Below, in pieces: positions 1 through 11,799 of a stretch of 64,000 nucleotides of DNA; position 1 is the first letter of the stretch; each line of letters begins with the position of its first letter. The position numbers and the translations under genes were made by a program. This DNA comes from Isoetes taiwanensis. Its lineage: Eukaryota; Streptophyta; Lycopodiopsida; Isoetales; Isoetaceae. The stretch lies in assembly GCA_021234155.1 (NCBI GenBank), contig JAJEKV010000097.1:1676001-1740000 (forward strand), in the 5' to 3' direction. The notes below the pieces were generated by a model. It saw only the letters and a list, made by a program, of their open reading frames with translations, was not told the DNA's origin and ran no database searches.

Positions 1-2345
1 CTTCGATTTGCCGCGGTGAAGACCCAAAGAGGGCTCTCACCAGACCAAGCTGCCCCTACCTCCGTGCATAGGACAAAGCAAAGGTGCTCAATGGTCTCTC
101 GGCCCCACATAGAGGGCATGTTTCCGCTACACGAGGCTTGAACACGTATTTTTTCGGACATTCATCCCGAGGCTACTGATTGCAAGATCTGCCATAAAAG
201 GGTACGGATTTTAGGAGGAGGCAATGTATTCCACGCCCACTTCCACATGGCGGGCCACTTACTCCCTCGAAGCTTAAGTGACCACTTATCCGGGCGGCAA
301 TGTGTCCCTCGCGCTAGAAGCCCATAAGCCGATGTTACAAACCGAGATGCATCAAGTCCACTATGCGACTTCCAAACGCCATTGACTTGAGAAGACAACC
401 GCAATGGAATAGCACTTCGCAATTCTCGCCCAAGTCCAATGTCCCAAAGGTCGGCGGCCAAATCGATCCCTAAAAAACTCCCACGGCGCCCAGATGACCC
501 TCCCAATACCGGGCCACGGATGGATGTTACCCCGCAAAGCAATCCATCGGGCCCGAAAGTACCGGGTGTAGGGAAGAGGCCAAGGAAGATGCGTAATCCA
601 AGGGTACCCAAAGAAAGGGCGATGAGGCTACCATACACCTGCTAGGGTCCAATGAAAAGAGAACCTTGACCACCTTCCGTGCCTTGAGGAGACCTTTAAG
701 AAAAGGCGAAAGCATGAGGGAATGGCCGCAAATCCTCAAACAGAGCCCACGGCAAATCGAGCCGGAATTGCGGGCTTCCTAAACACAATAGAGTGGCGGC
801 GACCGGCCAACAGAGCCAATCACGGGGGATTGTTGCTCCGCAACAACCGCCGGATGAATTTCGACACCGTAACCCGTGTGCAAGGACACATCAAGCATAC
901 CTAAGCCCCCGCCTTTACGGGGCGCACACACTTCCACCATGCGACCTTCACTGTAGCCCCCTCCTCATTTCCTCCCCAAACAAAATTGCGAATGGTGTCA
1001 TCCAACTCCTTAACCACACTTTCTCGCAAAGTATGCGGGAGGTCGTAAACATGAGTGCTACTGAGCAATCGACTTGGCTACCGAATCCTACCAGCCATGG
1101 TGAGTTTACTTCCCCTCCACCGCCTCCTCGATCTTTGCTTAAGATTCTCAGAATGTCTCCCCAAATTGCCCTAGCATTAATGTCCAAGCCAAATGGTATG
1201 CCTAACAGGTTTGGCGGTGGTGTGGCGGTGTAAGAGCCCGTGGAAACCGACTCAACCACGCCAGGAGGAGGTTCCTCCAAGTACCCACATGGCCGAGCAC
1301 TTCACCGCTTAAGCAAGCACCCCGAAGCTAAAGAAAAGGCATCCAAAATATTCTTGGTCACCTGGAGATTGAACTCATCCGCATGAAGAAAGAGGAATGT
1401 ATCATCCGCAAATTGATTGCAAACCTGTTCGACCCATCATCCATGCGAGACCTTGCACCACATTGTCGAATCGCCACCGAAAAGTCATGAGAGAGAGCTT
1501 CCGCCACTATAGTGAATGGAAAGGGGCCAACGGACATCCCCGCCTAATGCCTCGCCCACGAGAAGATTGAAGAGGTCTCACCCCGACACCACACCGCCGC
1601 CTCTAGCGCACCGCGATGCGGCTTCATAACCGTTTCCCCGAAACTAGGTCCGCACCCAAAGGCTCGCATCATATCGCCAAGAACTCGCCAGCTAACACTT
1701 CCATAAGCCTTGGCAAAATCCAAATTTTAAGAAAAACAAGGGGCTGCCTCATCCCTACGAGCCCAATGCACTCCCTCAAAAGCGGCAGACCACATTATGA
1801 AGAATGTTCCGTTTGTGGTATAAAACCGCATCGCTTCCTGCACTAATGGCGTGAACTAGTAATCGGCTTAAGCCTCTCACCAAAGCCTTAGCAATGATTT
1901 TATACACTACATACAACGTAGTAATAGGCCTCCAAATCATTGATGGTTTTAGGATGCTTACACTTGGGTATAAGTGAAATACAACCTCAGTATTCAACGT
2001 AGGATGCATCGAAGTTATTCCCCAAAAGATCCACATACACCGCACTGGTGAGTCCCCCACCCATTCCCAAAGATTTCTGAAAAACTCCACTGGTATTCCA
2101 TCTAATCCAGGACACTTATTCCGAGCCAACAGGCGGCATGCATCCCCCAACTCCTGCCCTGTCAACGGCTCCTCTAAGCTCTGTCTTTGAAGGGCTGAGA
2201 TTCTTGGCGATACCTTGGCCAGCACCAGCTCTTGAAAAACACTCTATGAGGGAAGCGGGCTCTCCTTGAAAAATGTTTCATAGTGCGCTGCTACAAAGGC
2301 CTTGATAGCATCTGGTTTGAGCATAATGTTATGTGAGGCGGTCAG
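1..2345 (-). mobile_element. Decayed L1-type LINE (RT to zf-RVT region), 5'-truncated
   Basis: Read on the minus strand, this stretch holds pieces of an L1-type ORF2 in shifting frames. From its upstream end they are: a pre-RT motif (LKPDAIKAF, near 2290); an RT block with NKCPGLDGIPVEFFRNLW and WRPITTLYVVYKIIAKALV (2225-1776); a GPFPFTIVAEALS block near 1530; the catalytic FADD at 1401-1412; NLLGIPFGLDINARAIW near 1200; and a C-terminal zf-RVT-type block with PPPKIRTLLWQIL (about 170-240). The same blocks, in the same order, occur in the better preserved LINE at 51.7-55.5 kb, so both belong to one lineage. Stops and frameshifts are frequent. The copy is truncated near 2345 and its 3' end lies left of the window. 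It is not functional. Confidence 0.85.
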
Positions 2346-2349
2346 ATAA

Positions 2350-2860
2350 CTTTTCCATTTACACATCACTGTATGTCCTTATCATTAATCAGCAAATTCT
2401 AGAGCTAAATGATCATAGTTTAGTAAATATATGCAGGTTCTTATGCTTGAAGACTGCAGAGGATATTGCATAATGGCTTTCACTTGCGTCTCTTTTTTCT
2501 TAATATTTTGTAGTTGAGTGCCCGAGCAAAGTTTTTGTTGTTGAAAAGTTTTGTTATCAATGAACATTGTTTCCCTTTTCTTATCTATGACTTTTTTGAT
2601 GATCTTATTTCATATTGTGCTCTTTTCTAACACAAGTTTAGCTATTGTTTGCATGTTTCTAGTTAAAGTCATGAGCAAATAAAGATGCAAAGATAGGAAT
2701 AAAGTCTCAGAGAGTAAGCATGGACTCACTGAGTGAAGTAACCTGCCTATGCATCATCCAAAAATTCCTCAAAGATCAAGTGTCTCTTATGAGGAGCAAG
2801 TGAAGAACAATGATAAGACTTTAACTACTACCTTGAGCATATTGTAGAATACCGTCATCT
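2350..2860. other. AT-rich interval, nothing recognised
   Basis: This interval lies between two decayed LINE pieces. I see no open frame with recognisable content, no RNA gene and no clear repeat. Confidence 0.4.
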
Positions 2861-2864
2861 GCCA

Positions 2865-3190
2865 CATCCAAACCTTTGAAGACTACCAGTCTTCATCTTT
2901 TCCAAATAGCCTAGAGCAACCAACCTGTTGCTAAATGAAAAGTCTGGCTTTGTAACTTCGTCCAAGTACTTAGGAAAATTGCCAAAAGCACTCCTTGACT
3001 TGTTAATGATCCTGTAAAAGGGAGAACAATCAATCCCATATATGTCTAAGGTGGCTACATATGAAAAAGCAATGCTCAATAGTCTCAGATTTCTGCTTAT
3101 ATACTGAACACATATTCTAGGGCCAAACCTGTGGGCAAGAACATTAACCCGAAGACATCTGCGAAGAATATATCACCAAAGTACAACCAC
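2865..3190 (-). mobile_element. L1-type LINE 3' remnant (zf-RVT domain)
   Basis: On the minus strand, spread over different frames, the piece KQKSETIEHCFFICSHLRHI (about 3105-3045) matches the zinc-finger RVT C-terminal domain of L1-type ORF2. The piece AIWKR, a stop, then RLVVFKG (about 2910-2870) matches the IWSIWKRRNALVF segment that follows that domain in the copy at 55.3 kb. Several frameshifts and stops make it a relic. A 74-residue open frame at 2855-3079 covers the same DNA in another frame and is not the ancestral reading. Confidence 0.7.
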
Positions 3191-4271
3191 TTTAGGATGA
3201 AGTAGCTTATTTTATTTCTTTTAATTCTTGATGCCTGCCAAGTTGCTTGGAATACTTGGCTACTTTATGAATTCTTACAATTCCTGATGAAGCAAAATCT
3301 TTACCAATTTGCAACAAATTCCATAGGGTTAATATAATATCATGTTTTGTGATGGAAGGATTATTGGGTCCCGCTAATCCAAGTAATACCATTTTCTCTT
3401 TCTATCTCGAATTAATGTATATAGCTATGTTGCATGATATGTTTAGGCCTTCAAGCCGACTTTGAATTATCCCAAAGTGAACTACACCTCGGCGTTTTTT
3501 GAACAGGCTTTTACAGGCTTAGATCTAGCCATAACCAATTTACTTCTACATATACCTTGTGGAAAAGCAATTATCTTCTTCTTCTTCTTCTTTTTCTATT
3601 TCTCAAGTTGAATGGATATGTCTGGAATCTCTCCAGAGGCAAACAATTATCAAACATGGTACATGTGATAGACAAAGAAAAATATAAGAGGACACTAATC
3701 ACACTTCTAACTTCCCAAATACAACGACGGAGAAATCATAGCATATCTTGTAGGTAACAGCAGGGCATAGATGGCTTCATATAAGCATGGGCGCAAGTGA
3801 GGCTCCTATAGCCTTGGTAACGATGCAAATGCTATAATTCATTATCATGCCTTGACAGGAAAACTGATATAGATACGATATGCAGATGCACAACTTTGGT
3901 CATTAATAAGCTGGCTTATCATGGTTTTGCTTGGTACTTGAAATGTGATTGGGATGGGGTACTCATCCAATATCAAGTACACAAGATTAGATACTTATTC
4001 TAGTTGATGGCTAATGCTATTACAATGCAAAGTGATTAAGGAAGTCTCATGATAAAGCAAATCTTGGCTAACAAGCTCAATAACGATCAGTGATACAACT
4101 CTGCTAGTTGATTCATAGAGGGCTTGCATTTCTCCACACATGCCTATGACATATCTCTTACATATATCAGAACCTAAGGATCCAAGCTGCAGGAAGGGTG
4201 CACATCATAGATTTTGTTGCTCTCTTGACGATAATACATGCTCTTTAAAATTTCATCTCACGTTTCTTATA

Positions 4272-4338
4272 CTTTTTTAAGTTAACTACTAAATGTCTGC
4301 AAACTTTTTTAAGTTAACTACTTCTAAATGTCTGCAAA
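4272..4338. repeat. Tandem duplication, 32 and 35 bp units
   Basis: Two adjacent units (4272-4303 and 4304-4338) share CTTTTTTAAGTTAACTACT followed by AAATGTCTGCAAA. The second carries a 3-bp insertion (TCT). They directly precede the ACAAT microsatellite. Confidence 0.85.
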
Positions 4339-4350
4339 CAACCAGACAAA

Positions 4351-4420
4351 ACAATACAATACAATACAATACAATACAATACAATACAATACAATACAAT
4401 ACAATACAATACAATACAAT
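4351..4420. repeat. (ACAAT)14 microsatellite
   Basis: Fourteen uninterrupted copies of the pentamer ACAAT are present, preceded by the near-copy ACAAA. The array is perfect, so it is probably length-variable. Confidence 0.97.
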
Positions 4421-6626
4421 AAGATACAAAGTAGAGTTCTTAGTGCATCATTTCTCGGCATGAAGTATTTGCAACTTTAAGATGATAGCTCCACCATAAA
4501 TCACTACCATAAAATTAGATCACCACCATAAAATCATCCATCTATATTTTTTTTTTTCACATGCATAATTGAATACATCTTCAAGTGAAGTCGTAGCATC
4601 AACCGTATTGTGTTAATAATGGTGACATGTATATTTAGTTAAGGCAAGACAAAAAATATGAACAAAATTATATTCAAGTTTGCTTGTTATTTTTGCTAGA
4701 TTAAGATGAATAGATGGATAGTGTTAGAATTAAGATGGATAGATGGATAGTATTTCTTACCTTATTATAAGAAATTGAAGTCCAAATATGACTATGTATC
4801 ACAACTTACCCTTTCTTATTTTCCAAGAAATTATACCTTCAAATGCAATACACCACACTACTAGCTACCACAATCTAACAAATTTGGCATTGTGACAATT
4901 TTCTGGTGTGCCTTTTGCTAGTTTTCTTATTTAATAATTATGTCAAGAAAAAATGGATCTTCCGCATGGCTTCTCATCTAATAACAGATTGCATCTGACA
5001 ATCATTCTAAGCAAAAATGGAACTTGCTCTCCTTTCTTACTTAGACTTGTTGCATCCAATATGTTTTCCATCACCCCCCTCCCCCAAAAAGAAAGTCGAT
5101 GTTGATGATTCTTGGCTTGGCTACTGCCAACAACCATGAGCATCAACATTCTTAACCTTTAATGTTGTAAACCATATGGAACATTTTTTCCTCTTTCTAT
5201 TTTTGTTATCCTTAGAAACTTTTGCTCTTGCCAAGTTTAGCCTGGTCTTGGAGACCTCAAAGGCCGGGATCCCTCCTTACTGTGCAGTGGTGCAAAACTC
5301 ACAATCCTTATAGGGATTTCGAGGTTCTTATTGGGTGTGTTTTTCTCCATCGTTTCTCCATCGAATCAAATGAGATCATTTCCACGCAGAATTGCCAAAG
5401 GCACAGGTAGAAGCGGAGGAGGAAGCAAAACGAGCACCTCCACGATGAGGGAGCTCTAATCCGGCCAAAAAATAGCCCCAAACTCCGCCGTTGATTGTGG
5501 GATCCCGAAGGAGGGGATCTTTTTGGTGATCTCGGAGGGTGGGATTCAAACTGCCTCAAGTTTATATACACATTTGCTAGTGGGATCTCCTTTTATTTGG
5601 GCCAACAAAGCATAGGTTGTATGTATTTGTAGTTTTCTCTAGTGTATGTTGGTCGTAGAGCAACATACAACCCTCTTGAGTTTCCTCCATCTTCAACTTA
5701 GCAGGTCAAAGCTCTTTTTAAAGCAAATCACTTCGATTCGACAATAGAAATTGCAAAAACTTCCCACAATGGAAGGATCAGTGCATTGGTTACCCTTTTG
5801 AAAAGTGTCATTGCTCTCGTGTTTAAACAACTCCTACAAGAAAACTAACAACTTCCGAGTAAAACACACCAAAACAAGGCACCAAGAAACTTTCTTGATA
5901 ATCCTTGAAATAAACCTCCAACTGGCACAAAAATAGGATCATTTAAAAGCTTCAGGGCAAAAATGTTGAGCAAATCGTTCTTGCAGCTCCATCGGTGACT
6001 TGCAATGTGTGGCGAATTCCTAGGAACTGTAGCATCCTGCCTGTTAAAATTAAGAATTGTTTTCCGATCAAAATTTGTGGGTTTATACTTTTTCGATTTA
6101 ATCTAGATATATTCAAAGGCCCCTTCTGCCTAGCTAACGATCGACTTTAAGAACATCCCAATAGCTTAAATTGATGAAGAGAAGAATGCGAAATAAAGCA
6201 GAATTGAAAAAAAAGGGGGGCCAAAGCAAAGAACACTTAGTTTTGTGCTTGAAACCTCGCTGTGATTCACGGGTGGCTAAATAGGGCAATCCATCTTGGC
6301 TCTTAGAACTTTACCGCCCCAACTCTGAACACAACTCACATTGGCGTGGTGGATAAATCAAGTAAAACTCATGTTGCAGAGTTCTGTAATTTTAGATTTG
6401 AAAACACGGTTGTGCATCTTTAGAGCTAGATTATCCTAGCGGGACAGACTGCAGTACTAACAGACTGCATTACTAAATATAAACTTTCACAAAATATATG
6501 CAAATCTTTTCTCCAACGGATGAGCTCTTGTAAATTCTATGGCAAACATTTGTTTGGTAAATCTTCTGTCTCTTATCGGCAAGATAAAATGCACAGACGC
6601 ATATGCGGCTAAAAGAAATGGTTGAA

Positions 6627-9600
6627 TTAGTATTCCTTACGTTTAGCACCAAAGTGCTCGATCAATATATTCTGCACGATAGGTAGCAAATCCTTGCAAG
6701 GAACACTTGAAAGCAATATATCGCCCAAGTGAGAATCAGCACCTACACGACCTCCAAGAAATATATGAACTCCCTCACACATCTTCTTGTTCTCATCCTT
6801 GGTCATGCATCCCATGAATCCAATGTCAGCAACCTGAACCTGCCCACAAGAGTTGGGACATCCAGTCCAATGCATTCTAACAGGCCTTGGCACCACCATA
6901 GTTCTGTCCAATTCTTCAGTAAGCTTCTGGGCCCTTGCTTTGGTCTCAATAATTGCTTGCCCGCAAAATTGGCTTCCAGTACATGCCACTAGGTGTGCTT
7001 GCAAAGGAGCTGGAGATGGTGAAAATTGACCAAGTATTGCTTCATCAAGAAGGGAATCCAATTTTTCAGTTGGCACATTAGGAAGAATGATGTTCTGTTC
7101 CACTGTCAGCCTCAACTCTCCATTGCCATATTGATCTGCAAGCCTCGCAAGCTCGTGCATATCTGCAGCTTGTAGCCTTCCAACTGGAATGTGTAGACCA
7201 ATATAATTAAGTCCATGCTGTTTCTGTGGGTGAACACCAAAGTAATCTCTCCTCTTCCAAGATGGATCTAACATGTCTTTCTCTGCTGCCCTGCTTAAAT
7301 CTGATGTCATTCTTTTCTGCACTTCGGATCTGAATTCCTCAATACCCTGCAAACAAGATGTTGTTAGTGTTGGATCAATTCAAACATATGCTGTTATTAT
7401 TGGATCAATTCAAACAAAATATGCTGTTAGCATTGGATTAATTCTATGTTCCTGCAACCCCCATATGATGTCAACGTATGAGGAAATATATGCGACCATA
7501 TGTTATATGACATATTAATCAACTACATCATGTAAGTTTTATAAGACAGAATGTGCTTATGGCATCAGTCAGCAGCAAATAACTAACCAGTTCATCAATC
7601 AGCCACATCATGCGAGTTTTCTGCCGGTTCCCTCTTGTTCCTAGATCCCTGAAAGTCTCCAGAATAGCTCGGCAAACGGGAACAACATCATCTCCTGGCA
7701 CCCAGGCATCCAGCGGTACTGCTTCTGCACACCGCTTGGGACTGAAGAAGCCTCCCACCAAAAGATTGAAACCAAATTGCCCATCTTTCCTTGCTGGTAT
7801 GTAAGCAAGGTCATTTATGTGGGGATGCTCATAAAGGTCATGGCTACCCACAACACATGCATTCCACTTGCGAGGTCTGCATAAAATATTCACATAACTT
7901 AATCAAGAAAATTAATATGACATTGAACGCATTCCTAACATATTGTTCAAATCATTAATCAGGACCAAAAAAGTGACATTATAACACAATAAGAAAGTTA
8001 TATGACATTGAACACATTCCTAACATATTGTTCAAATCATTAATCAGGACCAAAAAAGTGACATTATCACACAATAAGTCTCCTAACATATTGCTCAAAG
8101 AGAATCACTTAATCAGCCATTTGTAAGAGATTAAAGCCTGCCCTAAGCACGAAAAAATCACAAACTGTGCTTCAATACATGTGATCAACAGCAGAATTGT
8201 TGAAGGCAAATATGAAGCAACAACCAGATAGTAAGTTGAAGAAGTCATAGACCGAATATCAAATAAAAACCACAGATTCTCATTAACAAGATTTAAACTA
8301 ACAGAACAAGAATGAAGTAACAAATCAACAGGCTTGAGCAAGTGAACAATCACAAAAATTGGAAACTAGCAAACTTGGATCAGGAAAGAAAAGCTTAAAA
8401 ATGCAAAGAAGAGCTTACAGGTTTTGGCAGGAGAACAAGAAGAAGAGCTTAAAAATTCAAAGAAGTGCTTCAAAAAATGTGATTAATCACAAACTGTGGT
8501 TCATCACATGTGATTAATCAGCAGAATAGTTTATGAAGCAGTTACCAGATAGTAAGATGAATTCAAGAAGTAACAGACCTAAGAATCATAGGTCCCCATT
8601 AACAAGATTAAAACCTAACAGGACAAGCATGAAGTGCTCATCTGTTGAAGTAACAGATCAATAGACTTGAGCAAGTGGACAATCACCAGAATTGAATCTA
8701 ACAAACTTGATTATATATGCAACAAAGAAAAATGCCAAAAAAGAACTTACAGGTTTGTAATAGAGAGATTGCCCTTCCCATTGTTGATAATATAATCAGA
8801 AAGAGCCTTGGTGTAAGGCCGAGTGTCAATGACTTCAACCGGATCAATGCCTGCAAGTGGGTTTCCAACTGGGTTTCTCACGTTATCCATCCCACTTTGC
8901 AGGCTGGAGAGGCCAACATCTTCTAGACCTTTTAAAATTGAAGGGACATCTTGAAGCACCACTCCTCTTATTTGCCAATTCTGTCTCGTGGTAACATCAG
9001 CGCATCCTTCTGGTCCATACTTTTCAATCACAGATGCAAGATATCGGGTTTGTGATGAAGTTGTTACTCCATTTGGCAGTTTGAGGCGCACCATGAACCT
9101 TCCATCTAATTTCAATTTATAACATTCAAAGAGATGCCAAATTAAGTAAAGTTGAACTGATCAAATAAGAAGAAACGTTTAAGCCCATAAAGCAAATGTC
9201 AGCATAAGGGAAAAAAAATCCTTACATTGATGTTTCCTGCGATGGAAGAAACCTAGCCACTTCAGACGGGAATCAATGTCGTCCTTTGTGCTCTTCTCTG
9301 AGTCAAGGGATTCAAATGGAATTTGTGCAAGCTGTTCTATTTCCTTTTCCACAAATAATTTCATAGGATCCTTCTCTATTTTCACCTACATAAACAACCA
9401 AGGTCATCTTACAATTCAAACCTGAATTCACGTTAAGATCAATCCCTAACCTTCTCAGCTGGGTTGAGACTATTATTCCTGAACTCCGGTTTCAAGATCC
9501 AGTATCCATCTTTTTCTTCCACCCGGGGCGTCAATCTATCTTCAGCCACAGATGCAACTACTGGACTAGAAACGGCTTTAGGGGAAGCTGCATTCCTTGA

Positions 9601-9783
9601 ATTTGATCCTGTATCTTCCACAGCCGCAGCATTGCAAATCAGCTTGCCCTGTCCTTTCGACAAATTAGAACACAAGCCCAAAGATTTGGATTGCTTCCAC
9701 GAGTTCCACTCATAATTTCCTCTTCCAAGCAGAGATACACCGCTAGTGGATGGAGCAGAATAGTATAAACCTTCCATTAGCAT
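6627..9783 (-). CDS. NiR: Ferredoxin-nitrite reductase, chloroplastic (5 exons)
   Basis: The enzyme reduces nitrite to ammonium with six electrons from ferredoxin, in the plastid stroma. The coding exons, in minus-strand order, are 9783-9451, 9385-9226, 9105-8751, 7876-7588 and 7346-6627. Every intron is GT-AG and the phases join without error, giving 618 residues. Residues 1 to about 50 look like a transit peptide (Ser-rich, basic, few acids, ending LIC/NAAAV). The mature part carries the plant NiR landmarks RLKWLG-FHRRKHQYGRF, TTRQNWQIRG, NPLAGIDP and the siroheme/[4Fe-4S] cysteines in CTGSQFC (Cys501, Cys507) and CPNSC (Cys542, Cys546). The start is ATG at 9783: six codons upstream a GTG and then an in-frame TGA close the frame. 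Length is close to the usual 580-600 residues plus a longer transit peptide. No breaks are visible, so the gene is probably functional. It is the only intact enzyme gene in the window. Confidence 0.97.
7915..8078. repeat. 85-bp tandem duplication in NiR intron 3
   Basis: Units 7915-7999 and 8000-8078 both start ATATGACATTGAAC and share CATTCCTAACATATTG with only a few mismatches. A shortened third piece (CCTAACATATTG) follows at about 8081. The repeat lies inside the 874-bp third intron (7877-8750). Confidence 0.9.
8150..8700. repeat. Imperfect direct duplication (about 220 bp) in NiR intron 3
   Basis: The segment at about 8155-8365 and the segment at about 8480-8700 share a series of blocks in the same order: ATCACAAACTGTG, CCAGATAGTAAG, CATTAACAAGATT and CTTGAGCAAGTG, with indels between. 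This segmental duplication enlarged the intron. Confidence 0.75.
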
Positions 9784-9951
9784 AAAGCTGGATGGGATCA
9801 CTCAATAATTTGATCAAGGATAAAAAAACTAGGTACCCAAACCCGAATTTCTCAACCAGAGTATGAAACAAAACATGCCCAATTCATCCTCCAGAATTCC
9901 AATACAATTCAAGGGCAAAGCCAACTGAAGAGGGCCACGCTGTGCCAGATA

Positions 9952-9958
9952 CCTTATA
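9952..9958 (-). promoter_or_regulatory. Possible TATA box of nitrite reductase
   Basis: The minus strand reads TATAAGG about 170 bp upstream of the ATG, inside the short unique stretch between the coding start and the dispersed repeat at 9985. Position and sequence are plausible, but no transcription start can be seen. Confidence 0.3.
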
Positions 9959-9984
9959 GGAGACCAGGCAAGGATCTGGCGCTT

Positions 9985-10218
9985 GACGCAGGGGACGGAC
10001 AACATGACAGAAGACATGTTCGAAGGCCATAGCCTCCAAAATTGCAATGGCTCTTGGAGAGGGCAAAGGCTAAACCGGTCTCCTGCTACACGGAAAGGGC
10101 TCTTGGCTAGATTTAAAAACATTGTGCCTACGTGGCCATGCCATCGCCACGTGGCATTCTGGTAGTGGTTAATCCTTATCTTATGTTCATTTCGAACCAC
10201 ATGGATGTAATCTACTTA
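9985..10218 (+). repeat. Left half of dispersed repeat R split by the Harbinger element
   Basis: This segment matches 31196-31428 on the same strand with scattered substitutions. Shared blocks include GTTCGAAGGCCATAG, AAGGGCTCTTG, GTGCCTACGTGGCCATGCCA and TTCATTTCGAACCACATGGA. The match stops exactly at the TTA that borders the Harbinger element and resumes beyond it at 15771. The repeat also forms the distal promoter region of nitrite reductase. Confidence 0.9.
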
Positions 10219-10528
10219 GGGGCAGATTCCATTACTGTCAATAAAGTTAAATTGAGTATCGTTTAGCAATAGGAAATGGCCACATCATCAAATAACCTTC
10301 ACGTTGATATTCCACTGTCCCTGGAAGATGTGCTCCGATAGCTGAGGTGGAATTGCCAAAACGTAACCTTGTTGACGGCCAGAGGCGCCCGGCAGTTTAA
10401 CTGCCGAGTGATGATACGAAGCCACGTTTCCCTACCCGCCAAAATTCTCCCGGCAAATCTAGTTCGTCTTGCTAGTTCTTCCTTTCAGCGTCTAGGCTGA
10501 TCAACAATTGCTAGCCGGTTTGTAGACG

Positions 10529-11799
10529 ATGGCATCGTTTCCTGTAGAAGAAAGCTTGGGAGCCAACGAACCCGTAAGATTTCTTCTGCCTTTTCTATTC
10601 TCATACCAATTCATAGGCTAAAGTAGCATTTTTGATGTTGTGCAATGAGTTGCAGATTGAAATCGTTCATGAGACTCAAGAAGATCTACAGTCATTTGTA
10701 CTTCCCGTACAACAAGGGTTTGCTGGTCCTCAAAAGCTTCCTTTGAGAAGATTCCAGACAACCAATCCAGCCAATGCACCCTTCCATGGATTTCAGCAGC
10801 CACATCCAAGCTATCCAACCCAGTCTGCTCCTTATAATTTCCATCCAATGTTCTTCAGCCAGCCTGTTCAAGCTGATAAGGCTTATCGATCAAACATGCC
10901 TCTTGCTAACTTTCCCTCTGCTCACCAAGCAACTCCCCGCTTAATCCATTGCCAAACCAACTAGAAATTGCTAGTAACAAATCAAAAAAAACGTCTTTGT
11001 CCCAAATACCACGAAACACCGCAGATAAGGTTCCAAAGGCGAAAGGTGAAAGGTTGTTCCAAGGCTTCCAAGAAGGAGGATAAAGGTAAGTGGGCTAGAT
11101 GGGATGATAAGTGGATCGCGGCGGCTTATTCATGCTAGAGCTGAACTTCTTGATGACTTCAACAAGCCGAAACAAGGCAACCAGCGTGAATTGTGGACGA
11201 GAGTCCATAGGCGTGTTGTTGCTCGTTGTCCTGACTTTGACAAGGATGCAGAGGCCTGCAGGAAGAAATGGATGTCCATCTATGCTGAGTACAAGGCTGA
11301 TAAGCATCATAATAGCATTTCTGGAAACGATAGAGCAAACACATGTGAGTGGTTTGACATTATTGACGAGTTCATGGGTACGAGAGCAAATGTGTCCAAG
11401 GCCATACATGGTGCAGCTATAGAGGTGGATTCTGATTCTGATAATGAAGCAAACAATGGAAATGGGAGTTCATTACCTAGTGAGCTAGATGGTGCACACA
11501 AAGAAGCTATGGATGAAGAAGGAATGGATAAGAAACTTGAATCCAATGTAGAGAAGGCACGTGATACCAAGAACAAGAAGATGGCGAAGGTTGAGGTCAA
11601 GGTAGAGAAGACAATTGATCCAAAAAGCAACAATAAAGATCCGAAACGCCAATTGCTGCAAGAACTCAAGGAAGGGCGTAAGGAGTTCATTGACAAGATG
11701 GAAAAGATTGAGGAACGCAAACTCAAGCTGGAAGAAGAGCGCCTCGAATTGCTGCGAAGCTTCGACTCCTATTTTGGAATGCTAGTGAAGAAGCTCTGA
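10529..11799 (+). pseudogene. Harbinger ORF1, SANT/Myb-like DNA-binding protein (frameshifted)
   Basis: In PIF/Harbinger elements ORF1 encodes a SANT/Myb-like (trihelix-related) protein that helps bring the transposase to nucleus and DNA. Here exon 1 is 10529-10573 (MASFPVEESLGANEP), followed by a GT-AG intron and exon 2 from 10656. Exon 2 encodes a Pro/Gln/Phe-rich linker. The reading then shifts frame near 10955, near 11055 and again near 11130. The DNA-binding domain is seen as KGKWARWDDKWIAA in one frame, then LIHARAELLDDFN, WTRVHRRVVARCPDFD and CRKKWMSIYAEYK in the next. The last 60 residues are a charged coiled coil (KMEKIEERKLKLEEERLELL). The stop is at 11797-11799. The frameshifts suggest a dead copy. 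An extra unrecognised intron is the alternative for one of them. Confidence 0.75.

Larger units (their letters stand above)
3195..6600. other. Long interval without a recognisable gene
   Basis: The open frames here are short and match nothing I know. The interval holds a duplicated 32/35-bp sequence (4272-4338), a pentanucleotide microsatellite (4351-4420), and a partly duplicated ATAGATGGATAG motif near 4702-4757. A slightly GC-richer patch lies near 5220-5570, with no convincing protein. Low-copy regulatory or decayed repeat DNA are both possible. Confidence 0.4.

Noticed and set aside
5222-5571. Open frames on both strands in a GC-richer patch
   Set aside because: Short, mutually overlapping and without a recognisable motif.
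9829-10200. 123-residue minus-strand open frame upstream of NiR
   Set aside because: It overlaps the dispersed repeat R, whose other copy does not keep the frame, and it resembles no protein.
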